From positions 1,364,001 through 1,428,000 of the forward strand of contig OZ241850.1 of assembly GCA_965203045.1 (NCBI GenBank): a stretch of 64,000 nucleotides of DNA, given 5' to 3'. Positions within the stretch are counted from its first letter, which is position 1. Every line of letters starts with the position of its first letter. Positions 8,378 through 17,545 of the stretch are shown here, piece after piece. Position numbers and translations under genes: made by a program. The stretch is from G965203045 sp965203045. GTDB lineage: Bacteria > Pseudomonadota > Gammaproteobacteria > PS1 > Pseudothioglobaceae. Under the pieces are notes generated by a model that was not told the DNA's origin, ran no database searches, and saw only the letters and a list, made by a program, of their open reading frames with translations.

Positions 8378-9508
8378 TTAATTTCCAATAACTATAATAC
8401 GTTCAATTGTCCACAATAGCCCGACAACACTAATAATGATAGCTGCAGGAATTATTAGATAGGTTTTGGTGTTGAGGTTTACGTGTTTGGCAAACGCTAA
8501 TATTAGTAATACTAAAATAATAATTAGCACTTGTCCTATTTCAACACCGATATTAAAGCTAATAAGTGCTAATGCTAGGTCTGCTTTGGCAAGTTCAAAA
8601 TTTTTCAGCATTGCGGCAAACCCTAAACCATGTAATAGTCCGAAGGCAAAAATTATCGTATAACGCACATATAGGTGGCGAGGCTTTAGTAAATTTTCAA
8701 CCCCAATATAGGCGATAGATAGAGCTATAATTGGTTCAACTATTACAGCTGGTAGGTTGAAAATACCATAAACTGCCAGTGCTAGTGTTGCGCTGTGGGC
8801 TAGGGTAAATAAAGTTACCATCGTTAATAGTTTTTGCCAAGACAGTGCCAATAAAGCGATACCAATAATAAATAAAATATGATCTAATCCTTTTGGCAAG
8901 ATATGTAAAAAACCGATGCCTATATAATTAAATGCAGTTTCAATATTGTATTTTGGTGGGCTATTGATAACAAAACTAATTGGGGCATTACCAGACTTTA
9001 CCCATTGCCAAGTTGACCAAGTATATTGGTTTTGTTGATGAAAACGATGGCGGTAAACGAAGTCGCCATATGATTTATTATAATACCAAATAAGTTCGGT
9101 AAATGGATTATCAACCTTAGTTTTTAGCATTAATTTAGATAATCGTGGTCGCCCTTGATAACCAATATCAGGCACTTCCAAACTAACTAAATGCAAATGC
9201 AATTGGTAGCCATTTATAACAAGCCGTGCTTGTTGTAAAAAATTTGTTAAGTTGGATAGAAAATTTTGCTTGACTTGAACTGGTGTTTGATTTCTAAAAT
9301 AGTCATATTTATTGGTATTAGGTGAATCTTTACTGTTTTTGTAATTAGCGCTATCGGATAATATAGCTTCTATATTTAACGTCATTTCTACAGTTATTTC
9401 ACCCTTTTTATTCATACTAAATTCAATTAAACTAGGATTGATAACATCGGCAAAAATTGAAGTGGTTAATATTAAAAAACCCAGCGCTAGCTGGGTTTTT
9501 ATAAGCAT
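8378..9508 (-). CDS. HupE/UreJ_2-family membrane protein
   Basis: Exported protein with a soluble N-terminal part and a six-helix C-terminal HupE/UreJ-type domain (about residues 195-370). The hallmark segments are GLDHILFIIGIALL, TLFTLAHSATLALA and FGLLHGLGFAAML. HupE/UreJ relatives are linked to nickel or cobalt transport, but this long subfamily (HupE_UreJ_2) has no proven substrate and no hydrogenase or urease is nearby. The start at 9508 gives a clear signal peptide (MLIKTQLALGFLILTTSIFA). An upstream in-frame start at 9571 would run 53 bases into soxB and bury the signal peptide, so it is rejected. There is no clear Shine-Dalgarno. A terminator-like hairpin lies over codons 3-12. It trails soxB by 10 bases. 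Confidence 0.8.
   Translation of the reverse strand: MLIKTQLALGFLILTTSIFADVINPSLIEFSMNKKGEITVEMTLNIEAILSDSANYKNSKDSPNTNKYDYFRNQTPVQVKQNFLSNLTNFLQQARLVINGYQLHLHLVSLEVPDIGYQGRPRLSKLMLKTKVDNPFTELIWYYNKSYGDFVYRHRFHQQNQYTWSTWQWVKSGNAPISFVINSPPKYNIETAFNYIGIGFLHILPKGLDHILFIIGIALLALSWQKLLTMVTLFTLAHSATLALAVYGIFNLPAVIVEPIIALSIAYIGVENLLKPRHLYVRYTIIFAFGLLHGLGFAAMLKNFELAKADLALALISFNIGVEIGQVLIIILVLLILAFAKHVNLNTKTYLIIPAAIIISVVGLLWTIERIIVIGN
9474..9500 (-). terminator. Intrinsic terminator inside the 5' end of the HupE-like gene
   Basis: On the minus strand an 11-bp perfect stem AAAAACCCAGC / GCTGGGTTTTT closes a 4-base loop (TAGC) and runs into a T-rich tract. It lies 19-45 bases after the soxB stop but downstream of the start codon of the next gene, inside its signal-peptide codons. 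It could end soxB transcripts or act as an attenuator for the downstream gene. The A-tract on the other side could let it work in both directions. Confidence 0.75.
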
Positions 9509-9518
9509 AAGGATAGAA

Positions 9519-11417
9519 TTATGCCAAAACACCATTATAATCGGCAATACCAGGATTGCCTTTAACGCCAATAATTTTAGGGTTGTTAATTTTTGTAAGT
9601 GTTAATACACGTTGTTTGTGTAAGTAGTCTGCTGCTACATCCCACATTAGCCTGCCACTGCCTATAGTACCAACTTGTGCCCAGCCAGAGACAGTATATT
9701 TTGTGTTATCTTCAATAGGTGTGCCGTCGTCTTTGTTCATATTACTAATGCGTTTACCAAGCTTAGCCTCAGGAGCAATAGTGTAGTCCATACCTCCAAC
9801 GCGCACCATATCGCCACCTGATTGTAAGTAGGGGTCTGTTTGGAATAGGTTTTCAGCAATGCCTTCTAATATGTCTTTAATCTGCTTGCCAGTCAGAGCA
9901 GTAACGTAGGTTTCGCCATAAGTCATAGAAGTATTAGTCATTAAATCTTCCATAGTAACCATATGTCCAGCAATAACACTAGTGCCCCAACGCACTCCGG
10001 CTGAAAAGGCAAAGTCAGACTTGTATTCCTCTCTTAACGCATTAACCAACACTTGGTCCCAAGTACCCATAAAATTGCCACGGCGATAAAGTGTTTGGGT
10101 GGTTTTGCAGAGTTTTTCATTAAGAATTTCGTCATAAGTTTTGCCCAATCTTGATTTATTATTTGCCATTTTTGGATTGCGCGCCTCTACTACATTTTTA
10201 TCATATTTCCTGCTACGAATTTTTTCAATAAAAGATGCCATTTCTGTATCAGGCTTGATAGTATTAGTAATAATGGGTAGCATTTTATATTGATAATTCT
10301 GTAAACCTCTGCCTTTTTTAATGTCCATATCCAAAACACCAATAAACTTACCGCTACAACCTGCGTTAGTTACTAGTGTAGTACCGCCGTCATTTTTAAT
10401 TTCAGAGACAATAGGAATGCCATCATGAGTATGTCCACCAAAAATAGCGTCAATACCACTTACTTTGGACGCCATTTTTAAATCCACATCCATACCATTG
10501 TGTGAGACCAAAATAACTGCATCGGGTTTTTCATTAGTGCGAATGTCCTTAACTAAGCTTGCCATTTCTTCTTCTCTTAATCCAAATGACCAATCGGGGA
10601 AGAAGTATTTTTGCGGATTGGCATTTGAAGTTCTTGGGAATGCTTGTCCAATAACAGCGATGCGATTATTACCTACAGTTTTCATTACATATGGTTTAAA
10701 TGGTAAAGCATCATCCTCGCTAAACAAACCTCTACCATCGTATTTCTCAGTCATTGCAATATATTTATCATCAAATAAGGCTTGTTCTAAAATACGCACA
10801 TTTTGCCCAACAAAATCGCCCTTAAAAAAGCCTAAATTTTTCAATACCTCTTCTTCTTTATAGGTGAATTCCCAGTGCCCAACCATAACATCAACACCTA
10901 AAATATTACATGCCTCTACCATATCAGCGCCTCGCATCCAAAGTGATGTGCCAGAACCTTGCCAAGTGTCGCCCCCATCAACAGTAAGAGTTTTATCACG
11001 GCCACCAGCGTGTTTTCTTAGCATTTCCAGTACAGTTTTAATATAGGCAAAACCACCTGTTTTGCCGTATTTTGCTGCTTGATTTTCAAAATCCAGATAA
11101 GTAAAGGCGTAAGCTTCAAGGCTATCAGGTTTAATACCTGTTGCTTTTAAAAATTCTCTACCAACTTTGTGTGGCATTTTACCAAAGGCATCGCCAAAGC
11201 CTAAATTTACATTAGGTTCGCGAAAATAATTTGGCAATAAATTACCGTGAGTATCAGTTAAGTGTAAAATGCGTGAGTTGCCAAACGGGTCAACGCGGTA
11301 GAAATTTTCATCAAAATTAACTTTGCCAGCCTTACTAAAATAATACGCTCCAAAACCAGCAGTGCCAACTGCGCCTGCTCCCATAATTTTAATAAAATCT
11401 CGTCTTGTTAACGCCAT
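9519..11417 (-). CDS. soxB: Thiosulfohydrolase SoxB
   Basis: Periplasmic dimanganese enzyme that hydrolyses the sulfonate group from the SoxY-bound thiosulfate adduct, releasing sulfate. A twin-arginine signal (TRRDFIKIMGAG, residues 4-15) marks folded export. Calcineurin-type metal motifs follow: LTDTHGNL (D55, H57), VDGGDTWQGSG (D147, D150), GHWEF (180-184, where ordinary 5'-nucleotidases have GNHE), LVSHNGMDVD and GGHTHDGIP. The 5'-nucleotidase C-terminal domain fills residues 400-630. The GHWEF variant and the Tat signal separate SoxB from plain 5'-nucleotidases. The other sox genes are not in the window. A sigma-70-like promoter lies 29 bases upstream, so it may start its own transcript. 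Confidence 0.95.
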   Translation of the reverse strand: MALTRRDFIKIMGAGAVGTAGFGAYYFSKAGKVNFDENFYRVDPFGNSRILHLTDTHGNLLPNYFREPNVNLGFGDAFGKMPHKVGREFLKATGIKPDSLEAYAFTYLDFENQAAKYGKTGGFAYIKTVLEMLRKHAGGRDKTLTVDGGDTWQGSGTSLWMRGADMVEACNILGVDVMVGHWEFTYKEEEVLKNLGFFKGDFVGQNVRILEQALFDDKYIAMTEKYDGRGLFSEDDALPFKPYVMKTVGNNRIAVIGQAFPRTSNANPQKYFFPDWSFGLREEEMASLVKDIRTNEKPDAVILVSHNGMDVDLKMASKVSGIDAIFGGHTHDGIPIVSEIKNDGGTTLVTNAGCSGKFIGVLDMDIKKGRGLQNYQYKMLPIITNTIKPDTEMASFIEKIRSRKYDKNVVEARNPKMANNKSRLGKTYDEILNEKLCKTTQTLYRRGNFMGTWDQVLVNALREEYKSDFAFSAGVRWGTSVIAGHMVTMEDLMTNTSMTYGETYVTALTGKQIKDILEGIAENLFQTDPYLQSGGDMVRVGGMDYTIAPEAKLGKRISNMNKDDGTPIEDNTKYTVSGWAQVGTIGSGRLMWDVAADYLHKQRVLTLTKINNPKIIGVKGNPGIADYNGVLA

Positions 11418-11445
11418 AATTTATTACTCTATCTAAAAGAAAGAC

Positions 11446-11474
11446 ATTCTACGTTTATTTACTAATTATTACAA
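11446..11474 (-). promoter_or_regulatory. Sigma-70-like promoter for soxB
   Basis: Read on the minus strand: TTGTAA, a 17-base spacer, then TAGAAT, with the -10 box 29 bases before the soxB ATG. Four of six bases match the -35 consensus and five of six the -10. Base composition makes chance matches to the -10 easy, so this is a prediction only. Confidence 0.5.
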
Positions 11475-11510
11475 ACGTATTAGATTATGCTAATATCTTT
11501 ATCGTTTATT

Positions 11511-12464
11511 CTAAAGTTTTTCGAGATATAAGTAAACTGCCAAAGCATTGCGACGATTTGCTTGTTCAAAAGCTGGCAAATGTTTAAATTTAGACCAATC
11601 AATTTGTTCATAAGCCTCGTTAAAAGGCGTTAGTTCTGCTACCGCCTGTTTTAGCTGAGCTAATAAAAAATTAAGATAATTACGAGTAGTTTTGCTTATT
11701 TGAACTAAATTACTAGCAGCTTTGCCGTGTCCGGGGACTAAATAATCTAATGTTAAATTATCAAGTACTTTTAGATTAACCAACCAATTATTAATATTAC
11801 CATTATCTATAAAAGGAACACGGTCGCCAAAAATCAAATCTCCGCTGAATAACACCTTATCTTGTTTGACAGATAGCATCATATCTCCTTCAGAATGCAC
11901 ACTGCCTAGATAATGGACCATAAAATCCAGCCCTCCAAAACTAAACGTCTTATCTTTATCAATAATTTCATCTGGTTCAACTAGGCTAACATTTTCATCC
12001 ATTTGTGGAAATAATAATTCTTTTCTAGCTTCAAGTAATCTTTTGGCTCTATCTGAACGCAAATAGTTCAGTGCGCCTTTGGGTGCCATAATTTTTGCGC
12101 TTAATTTTTTAAATGATTGCAATCCATAAATATGGTCGGCATGATAGTGACTAGTAATAACTAATTTAATAGGTTTGATTGTAAGTTTTTTAATCGCAGC
12201 TATCATGGCATCTGCCAGTGCCGGAGTGCCTAAGGCATCAAAGACTACAACACCATCTCTGGTAATAACAAAGCCAGCATTAGAGATAAAGCCCTCGTGT
12301 TCGGTCGCAGCACCAGTATATCCTTTTATGTAGTAGCTATTGCCATTTACTTTCTCTGCTTTAACTATTTGTTCGGTTTTATCATAAGTGTAAGCAACAC
12401 TTGTTGTTAGTAACAAACTAAATACTAGTGATAATAGCATTGTTGAGTTGTTGTAATTGTTCAT
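11511..12464 (-). CDS. Secreted metallo-beta-lactamase-fold hydrolase
   Basis: Predicted periplasmic metal-dependent hydrolase. An N-terminal signal peptide (about residues 8-24, ending SVAYTY) is followed by an MBL fold with the metal motif TSHYHADH near residue 107, a second His in LGSVHSEGDMML, the Asp in FSGDLIFGD and the last His in VPGHGKA. These are all the zinc ligands of the family. Relatives near sox genes have been called SoxH, and others belong to quinoprotein-associated hydrolases; the substrate is unknown. The start at 12464 overlaps bioA by 47 bases; a second ATG at 12440 keeps the whole signal peptide and is equally possible. It is read in the same direction as soxB, 93 bases upstream of it. 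Confidence 0.8.
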   Translation of the reverse strand: MNNYNNSTMLLSLVFSLLLTTSVAYTYDKTEQIVKAEKVNGNSYYIKGYTGAATEHEGFISNAGFVITRDGVVVFDALGTPALADAMIAAIKKLTIKPIKLVITSHYHADHIYGLQSFKKLSAKIMAPKGALNYLRSDRAKRLLEARKELLFPQMDENVSLVEPDEIIDKDKTFSFGGLDFMVHYLGSVHSEGDMMLSVKQDKVLFSGDLIFGDRVPFIDNGNINNWLVNLKVLDNLTLDYLVPGHGKAASNLVQISKTTRNYLNFLLAQLKQAVAELTPFNEAYEQIDWSKFKHLPAFEQANRRNALAVYLYLEKL

Positions 12465-13647
12465 CGTTTATTATAAAAGGTGGCATAGTATAAAGTAGTT
12501 TAGCAAACGGTCTTAACCAAACTCCATGACTTAGTAATTTATCTTGCATATTTTGAATGTTAATACTATCACACATTTGTACCGCAGCAATAGCACCGAA
12601 AATTCTCACATCATCTATTTTTTTATGTTCTTTGAGTGGTAATAGTGCGTTTTCAAAGCGTTTTTGAATACGATTGATGTTTTTTTGCCAATTTGAGTTT
12701 AGCAGCAGTTCAATGCTAGCACTAGCAACAGCACAAGCAAGAGGATTTGCCATAAAAGTAGGGCCGTGCATAAGCGTGCCAATAGTAGTTGCTATTTTCT
12801 CACTAGTAAGTGTTGCCCCCAGACTTAAATAACCACCAGTTAGAGCTTTGCCTAAACATAAAATATCAGCTTGGACATTTGCCCATTCTGAGGCAAATAA
12901 TTTACCAGTGCGTCCAAAACCAGTGGCAATTTCATCTATAATTAATAAAACATCGTAGCTGCTACATAATTCACGAGCGGCCTTTAGATAATTAGCATCA
13001 TAAAAATGCATCCCTCCCGCGCCTTGTACTAGCGGTTCTAAAATCATTGTTGCAATATGATGATGGTTGTTTTTAATTGTAGTTGCCAAGTTATCAATTG
13101 CATTTTTAGCATTTGGTTGGGCGACAAAAAAATGACGCGCTAACATACCACTAAACAAGTGGTGCATACCGTTTTTGTAGTCACAAACCGCCATTGCTCC
13201 GAAAGTATCACCGTGATACCCTCCAAGCGGAGTAATAAATTTGTTTTTGGCAGTTTTACCTTGCGCTTGCTGGTATTGCAATGCCATTTTTAGTGCCACT
13301 TCAACCGCTACTGAACCTGAGTCACTGAAAAAAACTTGAGTTAATTTTAGCGGTGTTAATGCAATCAGTTTAGTTGCTAAATCAATAGCTGATGCATGTG
13401 TAAGTCCACCAAACATTATATGCGCCATCTGTTTAAGTTGGTCTGTTAATGCTTGATTTAGTAGCGCATTATTATAGCCGTGGATTGCAGCCCACCACGC
13501 GCTCATACCATCAATTACTAGTTTATTATTTGCTAATTTTAAATACACTCCATTTGCTGATTTAATTAAATGTTGTGGATATTTACTCGGACTTGATTGG
13601 TAAGGATGCCAAATATGTTGTTGGTCAAATTGGACTTTGTTTTGCAT
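12418..13647 (-). CDS. bioA: Adenosylmethionine-8-amino-7-oxononanoate aminotransferase
   Basis: PLP enzyme of biotin synthesis that converts KAPA to DAPA using S-adenosylmethionine as amino donor. The N-terminus (FDQQHIWHPYQS) is typical of BioA, as are DGMSAWWAAIHGYNN, GGYHGDTFGAMAV, the PLP aspartate in LLIIDEIATGFGRTG and the Schiff-base lysine in LCLGKALTGGYLSLGATL. Length 409 aa is slightly shorter than E. coli BioA (429). Other biotin genes are not nearby. Biotin is needed by OadA in this same window. It lies 9 bases after prfA and overlaps the downstream hydrolase gene. Confidence 0.95.
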   Translation of the reverse strand: MQNKVQFDQQHIWHPYQSSPSKYPQHLIKSANGVYLKLANNKLVIDGMSAWWAAIHGYNNALLNQALTDQLKQMAHIMFGGLTHASAIDLATKLIALTPLKLTQVFFSDSGSVAVEVALKMALQYQQAQGKTAKNKFITPLGGYHGDTFGAMAVCDYKNGMHHLFSGMLARHFFVAQPNAKNAIDNLATTIKNNHHHIATMILEPLVQGAGGMHFYDANYLKAARELCSSYDVLLIIDEIATGFGRTGKLFASEWANVQADILCLGKALTGGYLSLGATLTSEKIATTIGTLMHGPTFMANPLACAVASASIELLLNSNWQKNINRIQKRFENALLPLKEHKKIDDVRIFGAIAAVQMCDSINIQNMQDKLLSHGVWLRPFAKLLYTMPPFIINDEQLQQLNNAIITSI

Positions 13648-13656
13648 TTTATCAAG

Positions 13657-14745
13657 TTATGTTTTATCTGCTTGGCTTAGTAATTGGCTTGTGTGTTCTA
13701 ATAATAAAGATTCAATTACCTCATCTAAATTGCCTTGTAGAATTTCTGCTAATTTATAGAGTGTTAAATTAATACGGTGGTCGGTAAGTCTGCCTTGGGG
13801 AAAGTTGTAGGTGCGAATACGCTCTGAGCGGTCACCGCTACCAACTAATTGTTTGCGGTTTTGAGCTTGTTGCTTATTTTGCTGTTGTTGTTTAGTATCT
13901 AATAACCTAGCTGCTAGAACTGTTAGTGCTTGGGCTTTATTTTTGTGTTGACTACGACCATCTTGGCATTCAACTACCATTCCAGTTGGCAAGTGAGTTA
14001 GTCGCACTGCAGAATCAGTTTTATTTACATGCTGACCACCAGCACCAGATGCCCTAAAGGTATCAACACGCACATCAGCCATATCAATATTAACTTCTTC
14101 AATATCTTTTGCCTCGGGCATAATTGCCACTGTGCAAGCTGAAGTATGCACTCTGCCTTGGCTTTCGGTTTGGGGGATACGTTGCACACGATGAACACCA
14201 GATTCAAACTTCAACTTGCCATATACTTCTTTTTTGCCAATTATACGTACAATAACTTCTTTAAAACCACCGTGTTCTCCATCACTACTGCTAATTATTT
14301 CACATTGCCAATGTTGTTTTTCACCGTAACGCAAATACATTTTGAGTAAATCTCCAACAAATAAGCTTGCTTCGTCACCACCGGTGCCAGCGCGAATTTC
14401 TAAAATAACATTTCTATTATCATTTTTATCTTTAGGTAATAATAACTTTTGTAATTCCAGTATTAACGCCTCTTGTTTGGGTTTGGCTAATAATAACTCT
14501 TCTTTTGCCATCTCTTTTAATTCGGTATCATTGTCATTTAGCATTTCTTGAGCATGTTCAACATCTTGTTGAATTTGCTGATAACGTTTATAAACATCTA
14601 CCACTGGCGTTATTTGACTTAACTCAATTAAGAGTCTTTTTGTCTCCTCAAGGTTATTAATAATTTTGCTATTAGCTAGTAAATCATTAATTGCTTTTTT
14701 TCTTTCGGTAATTTTTGTTAGTTTGTGAGTAATAGATGATTGCAT
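13657..14745 (-). CDS. prfA: Peptide chain release factor 1
   Basis: Recognises UAA and UAG and releases the peptide at the ribosome. It has 362 residues, a normal length. The stop-codon and catalytic domains are clear: RVQRIPQTESQGRVHTSA, then GAGGQHVNKTDSAVRLTHLP with the GGQ loop near residue 235 whose glutamine is methylated by PrmC, and GDRSERIRTYNFPQGRLTDHR. It sits 6 bases after hemA, the classic hemA-prfA arrangement of enteric bacteria, but prmC does not follow; bioA does. Confidence 0.97.
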   Translation of the reverse strand: MQSSITHKLTKITERKKAINDLLANSKIINNLEETKRLLIELSQITPVVDVYKRYQQIQQDVEHAQEMLNDNDTELKEMAKEELLLAKPKQEALILELQKLLLPKDKNDNRNVILEIRAGTGGDEASLFVGDLLKMYLRYGEKQHWQCEIISSSDGEHGGFKEVIVRIIGKKEVYGKLKFESGVHRVQRIPQTESQGRVHTSACTVAIMPEAKDIEEVNIDMADVRVDTFRASGAGGQHVNKTDSAVRLTHLPTGMVVECQDGRSQHKNKAQALTVLAARLLDTKQQQQNKQQAQNRKQLVGSGDRSERIRTYNFPQGRLTDHRINLTLYKLAEILQGNLDEVIESLLLEHTSQLLSQADKT

Positions 14746-14751
14746 AAAGTT

Positions 14752-15990
14752 TTAGTTTTTGGGCAAACATTGTTGGCACTGAATAAGTGATTTAGTATTA
14801 AGATTTTTAATGTTTTGAAAATTTTGGTGTAATAATTTATTAGTTAATTGTTCGGCTAGGATTCTGATAACTTGCTGTTCAGTCTCACCTTTTGCTAATC
14901 GTCGCAAAGCGTTTTTAATTAAATTATCCTTGATTTTATCGGCATTATAACGATATTGTTTGATTAAATCTTCACTAGGCAATGTCTCTAAATATTGCTT
15001 GAAATCGGCCACTTTGCTATCAATTAAGCCATTGGCTATTTCACTTTCTTGCTGACGTAAACTTTTGTTTTGGTCAATAACTTGTTTTAAGTCATCAATA
15101 CTATATAGATATACGTCTTCTAATTGATTAACCTCGGGCTCTACATCCCTAGGTACGGCAATATCAAGAATAAAAATAGGTTTGCGTTTACGTTTTCTTA
15201 GTGCGGTTTCAAATAAGCCTTTGCCTAAAATTGGCAACGATGACGCTGTTGAGGTAATTATCATATCAGCGTAGTGAAGATTTTGGTGTAATTTTTTAAG
15301 ATCAATAGCGCTAGCATTAAATTTATTTGCTAAATTCTGTGCTTTGCTTAGGGTTCTATTAGCAATGATAATACGGTTAATATTGCGCTCTAATAAATGC
15401 TTGGCAAATAAATTTATCATTTCATTAGCACCAATTAGCAAAGCGCATTTACTATTAATATCGCTAAAAATTTTACTGGCTAACTGCACACCACAATAAG
15501 CAATTGATATTGGATTAGTGCCGATATTAGTTTGGGTACGCACTTGTTTGGCGCTAGAAAATACATGCTGAAATAATTTATCTAATACTTTATCTAAGGT
15601 TGCTGTTTGCTGAGCAACTTTATATGCTTCTTTTAATTGACCTAAAATTTGCGGTTCACCGATTATCAAAGAATCTAAACCACAAGCAACACGCATAATA
15701 TGGTCAATAGCATTATTGTCATAGAATGTAGATAAATAGGGTTTTAGCTTTGTGAGCGAGATTTGGTGAGTAGCAGCTAGCCATTGCGCTAAAAAATCAC
15801 TTTTACTATCATTGCTACTTATAATAATTTCAGCACGATTACAAGTTGATAAAATCACACAAGCATTTATTTCGGGCTGTTGGTATAATTTAACTAACAA
15901 GTATGGCAAATTTTTTTTATTAAAAGCAACCTGTTCGCGAATCTCAACCGGTGCGTGGTGGTGATTGATACTTAAAACAACAATAGGCAT
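14752..15990 (-). CDS. hemA: Glutamyl-tRNA reductase
   Basis: First committed enzyme of C5 tetrapyrrole synthesis: reduces glutamyl-tRNA to glutamate-1-semialdehyde with NADPH. The catalytic cysteine is C50 in ILSTCNRAEI; GLDSLIIGEPQILGQ near residue 108 and the NADPH domain with ALLIGANEMINL near residue 185 follow, then a C-terminal dimerisation helix region. Length is 412 aa. The gene is divergent from lolB with only 19 bases between starts, matching the hemA/lolB divergence of E. coli, so the two promoters must overlap each other or lie within the genes. Confidence 0.97.
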   Translation of the reverse strand: MPIVVLSINHHHAPVEIREQVAFNKKNLPYLLVKLYQQPEINACVILSTCNRAEIIISSNDSKSDFLAQWLAATHQISLTKLKPYLSTFYDNNAIDHIMRVACGLDSLIIGEPQILGQLKEAYKVAQQTATLDKVLDKLFQHVFSSAKQVRTQTNIGTNPISIAYCGVQLASKIFSDINSKCALLIGANEMINLFAKHLLERNINRIIIANRTLSKAQNLANKFNASAIDLKKLHQNLHYADMIITSTASSLPILGKGLFETALRKRKRKPIFILDIAVPRDVEPEVNQLEDVYLYSIDDLKQVIDQNKSLRQQESEIANGLIDSKVADFKQYLETLPSEDLIKQYRYNADKIKDNLIKNALRRLAKGETEQQVIRILAEQLTNKLLHQNFQNIKNLNTKSLIQCQQCLPKN

Positions 15991-16009
15991 TACTAGGCAT
16001 TAATAACAA

Positions 16010-16519
16010 ATGATTAAATTATACCCTTTAATAAGGCAAACAGCACTTATACCGCTTATCATTAGTTTATTTGCTTGTCAAATGCGTCCGCAAGTTAAAG
16101 TTGATACTTACCCGCCGATAGCGTTTAAACTAAATGGACAATTAAGTTTAATTAGTAAAACAAAGCAGCACCGTTTTAAAGTTAGCTGGCAGCAAAATAA
16201 TATTAGTGATTGGTTGATGATAATCAGTCATCTTGATTTTCCTTGGGAGTTAAATATAGTGCACAATAACCAAACTACTTGGGTAAATAATGAGCAAATT
16301 GATACCCCACTTGATAACTATTTATTAGAGAATCATAGGTTTAATATTCCTTTGAATTTAATAAAAAAACTTATTTTTTTTCCTAAAAAAAATAATTTTA
16401 AACATCGTTATTGGCAAGTGCAACTAATTAGCACACAATTGCGGTTTAGTCGCGAAATATTACATAAAGTTCATCTAAAAAGTAGTAGAGGGACTAGTCT
16501 AATTTTAAAAATTGAATGA
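16010..16519 (+). CDS. lolB: Outer-membrane lipoprotein LolB-like
   Basis: Receives lipoproteins from LolA and inserts them in the outer membrane. A signal peptide with lipobox LFAC (Cys23) is followed by a short LolB-type beta fold (FKLNGQLSLISKTKQHRFKVSWQQ). The mature protein is shorter (169 aa in total against about 205 in E. coli) and weakly conserved, so the call leans on the lipobox, the fold pattern and the conserved position opposite hemA. It overlaps ruvB by 4 bases (ATGA), indicating translational coupling. In enterics ispE follows lolB; here ruvB does. Confidence 0.75.
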   Translation: MIKLYPLIRQTALIPLIISLFACQMRPQVKVDTYPPIAFKLNGQLSLISKTKQHRFKVSWQQNNISDWLMIISHLDFPWELNIVHNNQTTWVNNEQIDTPLDNYLLENHRFNIPLNLIKKLIFFPKKNNFKHRYWQVQLISTQLRFSREILHKVHLKSSRGTSLILKIE

Positions 16520-17532
16520 TAGAATCTGATAATTTACTAAGTAGCCAAGAGGTAGAACAAGACCGTATTATTAACAACTCTGTGCGTCCTAAGGATTTAA
16601 AAAGCTACATTGGGCAAAAGAATGTTAGAGAGCAAATCTCTCTATTTATTACTGCTGCTAAAAAACGTAGACAAGTGTTAGACCATTGTTTAATTTACGG
16701 TCCTCCTGGCTTAGGTAAAACTACACTTGCTGGTGTGATTGCTAATGAAATGGGAGCTAAATTAGTTCAAAGTTCAGGACCTATTTTAGAACGTTCAGGT
16801 GACTTAGCTGCTATTTTAACTAAGTTAGAACCCAATGATTTGCTCTTTATTGATGAAATTCATCGCTTAAATCCAGTAGTTGAAGAAATCTTATATCCCG
16901 CTCTGGAAGATTTTAAATTAGATATTATGGTAGGCGAAGGTCCTGCTGCGCATTCACTACAATTAGAACTCGCTCCATTTACTTTAATTGGTGCGACCAC
17001 TAGAGCGGGAATGTTAACATTGCCACTTAGAGATCGTTTTGGCATTATTACTAGATTAGAGTTATATAGTGTGTCTGATTTAGAAAAAATTATTTTGCGT
17101 TCTGCTGATATTTTAGGTGTGAATATTAAGTCTGGCGGAGCGTTTGAAATTGCAAGTCGTTCTCGTGGAACTCCAAGAATTGCTAATCGTCTATTACGAC
17201 GTATTCGTGATTTTTCTGATGTAAAAACCGACGGAGTTTTGCATCAAGATATTGCCCGACAAGCATTAAAAGTTTTAAAAGTAGATGACAAAGGTTTAGA
17301 GTTATTAGACCAGCAATACTTAAGCACTGTGATCACTAAGTTTGGTGGTGGCCCAGTTGGTATTGACACTATTGCCACAGCCATTGGTGAAGAAAAAAGC
17401 ACTATTGAAGATATGATTGAACCCTATCTATTACAGCAAGGGTTTATTATGCGCAGCTCTCGTGGTCGCACTGCAACTGGCTTGGCTTATGAGCATTTAG
17501 GATTAAAACCGCAAGGAAAATTGTCTTTATAA
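16516..17532 (+). CDS. ruvB: Holliday junction branch-migration helicase RuvB
   Basis: AAA+ motor that drives branch migration with RuvA. Walker A GPPGLGKTTLAGVIANE (about residues 61-77), Walker B LLFIDEIHRLNP, sensor 1 LIGATTRAGML with the downstream RDRFGII arginine finger region, and the C-terminal winged helix (PYLLQQGFIMRSSRGR) are intact. Length is 338 aa. ruvA and ruvC are not adjacent, unlike in many proteobacteria. Confidence 0.97.
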   Translation: MIESDNLLSSQEVEQDRIINNSVRPKDLKSYIGQKNVREQISLFITAAKKRRQVLDHCLIYGPPGLGKTTLAGVIANEMGAKLVQSSGPILERSGDLAAILTKLEPNDLLFIDEIHRLNPVVEEILYPALEDFKLDIMVGEGPAAHSLQLELAPFTLIGATTRAGMLTLPLRDRFGIITRLELYSVSDLEKIILRSADILGVNIKSGGAFEIASRSRGTPRIANRLLRRIRDFSDVKTDGVLHQDIARQALKVLKVDDKGLELLDQQYLSTVITKFGGGPVGIDTIATAIGEEKSTIEDMIEPYLLQQGFIMRSSRGRTATGLAYEHLGLKPQGKLSL

Positions 17533-17545
17533 ATTATCTTTTTAA

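Noticed and set aside
10465..10863. Open antisense frame of about 130 codons inside soxB
   Set aside because: It mirrors the coding strand of a well-conserved gene, has no recognisable protein features and no start signals.
9519..11417. soxB as an ordinary 5'-nucleotidase
   Set aside because: The Tat signal and the GHWEF motif replacing GNHE fit SoxB, and the organism has other sulfur-oxidation genes.
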